Shown in pieces: positions 32,345 through 37,088 of a DNA stretch of 37,088 nt. The notes below the pieces were generated by a model. That model was not told the origin of the DNA, ran no database searches, and saw only the letters and a program-made list of their open reading frames with translations. This DNA is from Bacillota bacterium. Its GTDB lineage: Bacteria; Bacillota; Clostridia; Oscillospirales; Acutalibacteraceae. The translations under genes were made by a program, and so were the position numbers. Each line of letters begins with the position of its first letter. Position 1 is the stretch's first letter. The stretch covers positions 1 through 37,088 of the forward strand of contig JAEZFF010000030.1 of assembly GCA_023417635.1 (NCBI GenBank), in the 5' to 3' direction.

Positions 32345-33397
32345 TTATTTACTGCACAGTTTTCGAATGCTGTCACGCTCCACGACTTCAACATTCAGCA
32401 CAATACTTTCCAGCGGTTCATTCCGGTGGCCCAAGCGCCAAATCAGGCGCTGCACCGCTGCGCGGCCCATCGATTCTTTGTGGACGTTGACCGTAGTAAG
32501 GCGCGGCAGCACCGCTGCGGAGATTGCCGAGTTGTCAAACCCTGTTACGGCAACGTCTTCGGGTACACGGCAGTCCAGCCGCTGCAGCGCGTGGATGAGC
32601 TGTATGGCGGCGTTGTCATTGGAGCAGACAAATGCCTGCGGCAGCGCCCGAAGATGCTGTACCCGAAGCACGATATTGTCAATGTCGTGCTCAATGACAA
32701 GCTGCTCCAGATTTTCTAAAACAGAGTACTCCATAATATACTGAAGCGCGTCGGCATAGCTTGTGACCTGCGGAAAAGTCCGTATTGCTTCGCGGTAGCC
32801 AAAGCAGCGCTCTTTAATGCTCAGGGAATAGTCAAGGTCACCGAAAAAGCCAATGCGGGTATAGCCGCTGTCAATCAGCAGGCGGGTAATGCGGTAGCTT
32901 CCCAGTTTGTTGTTGGAAAGAATGCAGTCTGCCGGTTCCGTCATGGAACTGTGGTCAACTACAACAAGGGGCAGGCCATGCTCTTTCAGTTTCACCAGAT
33001 ATTCATCGCTGATGCGGCCGATGGTTATAACTCCACAGACGCGCCCTTCCTTGATGCAGTCCGGAATGTCACTTAACTCGTCGGCAAAGGTGACCAGAAC
33101 TTCATAGCCCTCTTTTTTCGCTTCGCTTTCTACACCGAGAAGAACCTTGCTGTAGAAATCTGAATTGCGAAAATACTGGGCTTTTATAAAAATGCAGATA
33201 TTCTTATTGGCAAATGATTTTTTGTATTTTGATTTTTCATCAAAATAGCCAATTTCATCCGCCTTGTCCAAGATACGGTTCCGGGTTTCTTTTCCTATGC
33301 CGGAGCGGTCATTAAGCGCCAGTGAAACGGCATTGATGGAAACACCAAGGGCATCCGCAATGTTTTTCATGGTCACCCGCTGCTTCAAACAAATCAC
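32345..33397 (-). CDS. LacI-family transcriptional regulator
   Basis: This 350-residue repressor has a LacI helix-turn-helix (VTMKNIADALGVSINAVSLAL, about residues 8-28) and a sugar-binding-protein-like effector domain with the usual EDVAVTGFDNS near the C-terminus. The frame opens with GTG 33397; GTG 33376 or ATG 33370, which would give the more typical MTMKNIA start, are also possible because no strong ribosome site decides. It begins 17 bases after the GH130-type gene and ends the sugar operon, so it probably controls that operon in response to the imported sugar. Confidence 0.92.
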   Translation of the reverse strand: MICLKQRVTMKNIADALGVSINAVSLALNDRSGIGKETRNRILDKADEIGYFDEKSKYKKSFANKNICIFIKAQYFRNSDFYSKVLLGVESEAKKEGYEVLVTFADELSDIPDCIKEGRVCGVITIGRISDEYLVKLKEHGLPLVVVDHSSMTEPADCILSNNKLGSYRITRLLIDSGYTRIGFFGDLDYSLSIKERCFGYREAIRTFPQVTSYADALQYIMEYSVLENLEQLVIEHDIDNIVLRVQHLRALPQAFVCSNDNAAIQLIHALQRLDCRVPEDVAVTGFDNSAISAAVLPRLTTVNVHKESMGRAAVQRLIWRLGHRNEPLESIVLNVEVVERDSIRKLCSK

Positions 33398-33414
33398 TCA
33401 TTTCAAAAATAAGT

Positions 33415-34473
33415 TTAGTACTGGAGGGCGCTGAAAATCTCATTCAGTGTAAAATCAGCACGGCAGATTTTATCATCCGCCGCACCATAGTACATTATGA
33501 CCCTGTCACCCTCGCAGCAGCATCCGCAGGTGAAAACTGTGTCGGAAAAGAATCCGTCGGTTTCATATGCCGCTTCCGGCTGCAGAAGCGGTTTTGCCGT
33601 TCTTGCTAATATTTTTTCAGGATGCTCTGCATCCAGCAGAAGCGCGCCGATGCAGTAGCGGTCGTTTTCGTCGGCTGCATGGTAGAATTCGAGCCAGCCT
33701 TTTTCGGTGCGGAAAGGAACGGTGCCGCCGCCAATGCGGCCGCATTCCCACCCTGGGCGCGTACCGCAGAAACAGCGCTGGTTTCCCCAGTGAAGAAGAT
33801 CCGGCGACTCGGAAATCCACATTTCCGGTTTCCCGAATTCCTGGCCGAACGGGCGGTTCAGCGCCCAATACACCCTCCCGATCTTTTCCGGAAAAATCAC
33901 CGTGTCTTTGTTTTCGGGGGCAAAAATTACCCCCAAGTGCTGAAAGGACTGAAAATCTTTTGTAGCCATCAGCGCAGCGGCCGGCCCCTGCGGGCTGACC
34001 GCTGTGTAGGTGATATAATAAACTTCACCAATTTTTGTGACGCGCGGATCTTCCATGCCCCAGGATTCTTCCGCCGTTTTCGGCAAAATAAGGGGCGCAT
34101 CATCCACGGTAAAATGCACTCCGTCCGTGGAACGGGCCAGCCGCAGATGCGAAAAAGAAGTAAGGTACTTCATTCTTCGCCCCTGCGGTGTGTGTTTCAT
34201 AACAAAGCGGGAGTCTGAAAAATCCCATTCTGGGTGCTTATCTTTTTCTAAGCTTACAACATCCAGCTTCATACGATTTTTGCCGGCGGTCATCATGGGA
34301 ATCCGCACCCCGTTTTCCACTTCCCCGGCAGATTCCGAAACCCGGCATACCAACAATGTTTCTTCACCAAAGCGGCAGACGCCGCAGTTAAAAATTCCTT
34401 CTACATGAAAATCCGGCCGGCTTGGCTTTACATTCTTCACCGTTATGAGCGGGTTGTTGTTGCATCTCTTCAT
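33415..34473 (-). CDS. GH130-type glycoside phosphorylase (probable mannoside phosphorylase)
   Basis: This 352-residue cytoplasmic protein has the five-bladed propeller pattern and motifs of GH130: an N-terminal NNNPLIT segment, WGMEDPRVTKIG (about 138-149) around the conserved Glu-Asp-Pro-Arg, KDTVIFPEKI (about 189-198) and a C-terminal VIMYYGAADDKIC. GH130 enzymes mostly cleave beta-mannosides with inorganic phosphate, giving mannose-1-phosphate; some are hydrolases. No signal peptide is seen, which suits action on an imported oligosaccharide. It lies 67 bases after the permease gene and 17 bases before lacI. Cysteines are unusually frequent (for example CGCCC near residue 320). Subfamily and substrate are inference. 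Confidence 0.82.
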   Translation of the reverse strand: MKRCNNNPLITVKNVKPSRPDFHVEGIFNCGVCRFGEETLLVCRVSESAGEVENGVRIPMMTAGKNRMKLDVVSLEKDKHPEWDFSDSRFVMKHTPQGRRMKYLTSFSHLRLARSTDGVHFTVDDAPLILPKTAEESWGMEDPRVTKIGEVYYITYTAVSPQGPAAALMATKDFQSFQHLGVIFAPENKDTVIFPEKIGRVYWALNRPFGQEFGKPEMWISESPDLLHWGNQRCFCGTRPGWECGRIGGGTVPFRTEKGWLEFYHAADENDRYCIGALLLDAEHPEKILARTAKPLLQPEAAYETDGFFSDTVFTCGCCCEGDRVIMYYGAADDKICRADFTLNEIFSALQY

Positions 34474-34540
34474 TTAACGTTATCTCCAAAATCTCCTAAA
34501 CTTGCAATCCTATTTTATCTGCTAAAATAAATGGCTGGTT

Positions 34541-35395
34541 TCATCCCTTGATGCCTGAAAAAGTGATTCCTTCCACAAAATATTTCTGTGCGGCAAAGAA
34601 TACGATAAGAATTGGCAGCAACGTCAGCAGGGAAGCCGCCATTAAAGGTCCCCACTCAATCTTCGTCATGCCGTTGAACATGGCAAGGCCAAGCTGCAGC
34701 GTGTATTTTGAGCTATCATTTAAATAAATCAGCGGCCCCATTAAGTCGTTCCAGGAACCCTGAAAGGAGAAAATGCCAACGGTGATAAGTGCCGGTTTTG
34801 AAATCGGCAGATAAATTTTCAGGAAAATAGAAAATTTGTTTGCGCCGTCAATCATAGCCGCTTCCATCAATTCATTCGACTGCGCCATAAAGAACTGGCG
34901 CAGTAAAAAGACAAACACCGCCTGCCCTCCAAAGAAAGCAGGAACGGTAAGCGGGAGGAATGTATTGACCCATCCCAGTTTGGTAAACAGCTGGAAAACC
35001 GGGATGAGAGTTACTTCGCTCGGCAGCATAATGGTGGAAAGCAAAAGCAGAAACCACAGGTTTTTACCCGGAAAATCAAACTTTGCAAACCCGAATGCCA
35101 CAAGCGCCGAAACAAAAACTTCTGCTACAATTCGAAGCACTGTAATAAAAGTGGAATTGAAAAAATACTGGAGGAACGGGATTTCCTGAACTGCCTTCTT
35201 ATAGTTTTCAAAATGGAATCCATCCGGCAGCCATCGCGGCGGGCTTTCAAAAATGATGTTTCCCGATTTCAGTGAAGTGGAAATCATCCATAAAAGCGGA
35301 AGAATGCAGATGATGGAAAACAGCGTCAGGAAAACGTACAGGACAATGTTTCGGATGATCTTACTCTGCGTTCTGGTCAGCGTAGCGCTTTTCAC
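34541..35395 (-). CDS. Sugar ABC transporter permease (MalG-type)
   Basis: This 284-residue protein has six predicted helices and the permease EAA loop EAAMIDGANKFSIFLKIYLP at 178-197, which contacts the ATPase subunit. It forms the membrane channel with the MalF-type protein. The start is GTG 35395, overlapping the upstream permease stop as GTGA. No ATPase gene is in the operon within the window; a shared MsiK-type ATPase elsewhere is usual for this class in Bacillota. Confidence 0.94.
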   Translation of the reverse strand: MKSATLTRTQSKIIRNIVLYVFLTLFSIICILPLLWMISTSLKSGNIIFESPPRWLPDGFHFENYKKAVQEIPFLQYFFNSTFITVLRIVAEVFVSALVAFGFAKFDFPGKNLWFLLLLSTIMLPSEVTLIPVFQLFTKLGWVNTFLPLTVPAFFGGQAVFVFLLRQFFMAQSNELMEAAMIDGANKFSIFLKIYLPISKPALITVGIFSFQGSWNDLMGPLIYLNDSSKYTLQLGLAMFNGMTKIEWGPLMAASLLTLLPILIVFFAAQKYFVEGITFSGIKG

Positions 35396-36330
35396 TGGTT
35401 TCCGCCCTCTTTCACATTCAAGGCTGCCTTTGCCTTTTTTCTCGCCTTTTTACTCGGTTTAAGAGTCGTATTGTAGAAAACCCAAAGGCTCGAAGATTTA
35501 AAAACAATCAGCGACAGCACCATAATAATCAGGAACAGCACCCATGCCATGGCTGTTGCATAGCCCATCTTGAAGAAATTAAATGCGTTCTGGTACAGGT
35601 AAACCATATAGAAGCGGCCCTGATTCCCCGCACCGCCGATAATGTAGGCGTCGCTGAATTTGCGGAAAGCCCCCACAATGCCCATGATAAGGTTATAAAA
35701 AATAACCGGCGTCAGCATCGGAACCGTTATTTTTGTGAATTTTCGGAACCAGCCGGCGCCGTCCAGCTCAGCTGCTTCATACAGCGCTCTTGGAATGTCC
35801 TGCAGCCCGGCAAGGTAGGTCAGCATCCCGCCGCCTGCACCCCAAAGCGCAATTAAAATATAGGACGGAAGAACCCAGTTCGGGTCGGAAAGCCATCCTG
35901 GGCCCTGTACGCCGAACTTTGCCAGAATCATGTTCAGCAGGCCATGATCTTTGTCCAGAATCCAGCGCCACAGCAGAGAAATGGAAACGCCGGAAACAAC
36001 TGCCGGCAGGTACAGTATGGTGCGGAACAGATAAACCCCTTTAATCTTGCAGTTCAAAAGCGCCGCCAGCGTCATAGAGGACAGAATTCCAAGCGGGACG
36101 GAAAATACAGCGAAGCGGACGGTAATGGAAAGAGAGCTTAAAAAGTTCTTGTCGTGAAAAAGCTCAATGTAATTCGCCCACCCGACGAAGTTCGGCTTCG
36201 TGATGGAGTTGGAATCCGTAAACCCCAAGTAAAGAGCCTGCAGCAGCGGCAGGAGCGTAAACAGCACAAAGCCAAGCACCCACGGCAGGATAAAGAAAAA
36301 CCCTTCATACCGGCTGATAAATTTTTTCAT
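35392..36330 (-). CDS. Sugar ABC transporter permease (MalF-type)
   Basis: This 312-residue protein has six predicted helices and the EAA loop EAAELDGAGWFRKFTKITVP starting at 185. N- and C-termini are basic, as expected for the cytoplasmic side (KKARKKAKAA near the end). The ATG at 36330 has an AGGGGA site upstream. It follows the solute-binding protein gene across a 69-base gap with a strong hairpin, and overlaps the MalG-type gene by 4 bases. Confidence 0.94.
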   Translation of the reverse strand: MKKFISRYEGFFFILPWVLGFVLFTLLPLLQALYLGFTDSNSITKPNFVGWANYIELFHDKNFLSSLSITVRFAVFSVPLGILSSMTLAALLNCKIKGVYLFRTILYLPAVVSGVSISLLWRWILDKDHGLLNMILAKFGVQGPGWLSDPNWVLPSYILIALWGAGGGMLTYLAGLQDIPRALYEAAELDGAGWFRKFTKITVPMLTPVIFYNLIMGIVGAFRKFSDAYIIGGAGNQGRFYMVYLYQNAFNFFKMGYATAMAWVLFLIIMVLSLIVFKSSSLWVFYNTTLKPSKKARKKAKAALNVKEGGNQ

Positions 36331-36348
36331 AATATAAAATTCCCCTGT

Positions 36349-36388
36349 TGCAGGGATAAGCCGATATTGCTATCGGCTTATCCCTGCA
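36349..36388 (-). other. Intercistronic 18-bp perfect hairpin between solute-binding protein and permease genes
   Basis: TGCAGGGATAAGCCGATA (36349-36366) pairs perfectly with TATCGGCTTATCCCTGCA (36371-36388) around a TTGC loop. There is no T-run after it in the minus direction; the permease ribosome site follows at once. Such hairpins protect the upstream message end or attenuate, raising binding protein over permease. Confidence 0.75.
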
Positions 36389-36399
36389 TCTCTGAATCG

Positions 36400-37088
36400 T
36401 TATTTACCCATGATTTCTTTCATTTTGGCCGCAGCATCCTTTGCGCCCTGTTCCGGTGTTTTTTTGCCACTAATCAGCGGCGTGTACAGCTCATCGCCAA
36501 TCGCCGTGTCAAGTTCCGGCTCCTTTTCCTGGTTGTTAAAGCCGCGCGCATACTGGGAAGCTGCCTTAATCGTATCCAGTGCATAAGCCTTTTCCGGCAT
36601 ATTCTTTGTTATCATGTCGAACCCGTCTTTCACCGGGGGAACAACCTTCCACTTAAATGTTGCATTTGTCAGGTCAACCAGTGCCTTATAAGCCGCGTCT
36701 TTGTTTTTTGTGCGGGAAGAAACGACGGTGGAAGCAATCCAGCTGAAGGTTGTTTTCTTGTCGCCGTGAGGAATTTCCGCCATGCCGACTTTGAACTTGT
36801 TGCCGACCTGTTTTTCAAGGTCATCGCCTGCACCGCCGAAGAACATTGCAACTTTGCCGGCCTTGAACAAATCGGCATCGCCCATGTTCTGAGACTGTTC
36901 CTGCGACGGTGAAACTTTGTCCTCATTCAAAATGCCGTTCAGGACTTTCAGCCCTTTTAGAGATTCTGGGGAATCGATTTTGATGTTGCCGTCCTTATCA
37001 ACCGTTTCACCGCCATAAGCCCAAATCCAAGTCTGGATCGGCGGCCATCCGCTGATAACTGTGCCCCACTGGGTGATTTTGCCGCTGC
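36400..37088 (-). CDS. Sugar ABC transporter solute-binding protein, C-terminal part (5' end outside window)
   Basis: The frame runs uninterrupted from the window end to TAA at 36400, giving 228 residues. It shows the family-1 extracellular solute-binding pattern: WAYGGETVDKDGNIKIDSPESLKGL, then FKAGKVAMFFGGAGD, KTTFSWIASTVVSSRTKNKDAAYKAL and a C-terminal stretch ending AAAKMKEIMGK. It should be a lipoprotein that captures the sugar outside the cell and delivers it to the two permeases encoded next. The signal peptide and promoter lie beyond the window. Confidence 0.92.
   Translation of the reverse strand, partial: SGKITQWGTVISGWPPIQTWIWAYGGETVDKDGNIKIDSPESLKGLKVLNGILNEDKVSPSQEQSQNMGDADLFKAGKVAMFFGGAGDDLEKQVGNKFKVGMAEIPHGDKKTTFSWIASTVVSSRTKNKDAAYKALVDLTNATFKWKVVPPVKDGFDMITKNMPEKAYALDTIKAASQYARGFNNQEKEPELDTAIGDELYTPLISGKKTPEQGAKDAAAKMKEIMGK

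Overview
The window looks like chromosomal DNA of a Gram-positive Clostridia member, most likely Oscillospirales (inference). Pointers are two T-box riboswitches, the pgsA-rimO-recX-recA order, a yqhQ-prmC pair, a SpoVB-type flippase, many ATGA start/stop overlaps and moderately GC-rich coding sequence. I see no rRNA, tRNA, CRISPR array, prophage or insertion sequence. It is mostly housekeeping and metabolic DNA, so the interest lies in regulatory RNAs, small genes, a dispersed hairpin element and a few atypical transporters.

Layout. 1-1930 (+): end of chorismate synthase, chorismate mutase/prephenate dehydratase, then two very small membrane-protein genes and a terminator. 1940-7045 (-): an operon of MoxR ATPase, DUF58 protein, transglutaminase-like membrane protein and GNAT acetyltransferase. 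7079-7307: tandem 100-bp repeats and a hairpin element at the 3' end of prmA (-). 8338-9708 (+): lipid flippase of the SpoVB family. 9793-11952 (-): cstA transporter behind a T-box whose specifier best reads isoleucine. 12267-14053 (-): YbaK deacylase and an NRAMP-related transporter with a non-canonical metal site. 14094-16581 (-): cysE-cysS behind a cysteine T-box. 16593-20386 (-): recA-recX-rimO-pgsA, tightly packed. 20555-26213 (-): lipoprotein with FG-GAP/VCBS-like repeats, response regulator, histidine kinase, YqhQ and PrmC. 26292-28557 (-): GH13 glycosidase and a LysR regulator. 28615-32296 (+): a heterodimeric ABC exporter with one degenerate ATP site. 32345-37088 (-): a sugar-uptake operon with solute-binding protein (cut by the window end), two permeases, a GH130-type glycoside phosphorylase and a LacI regulator.

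How genes work together. aroC and pheA lead from the shikimate pathway to phenylpyruvate. cysE and cysS are both induced when tRNA-Cys is uncharged. MoxR, DUF58 and the transglutaminase-like protein form a recurrent chaperone/envelope module. The last operon should import an oligosaccharide, probably a mannoside, and split it inside the cell with phosphate. A 32-bp motif ending in a perfect hairpin occurs three times complete and at least three times degenerate. In two places it forms the end of a coding sequence and supplies its stop codon.
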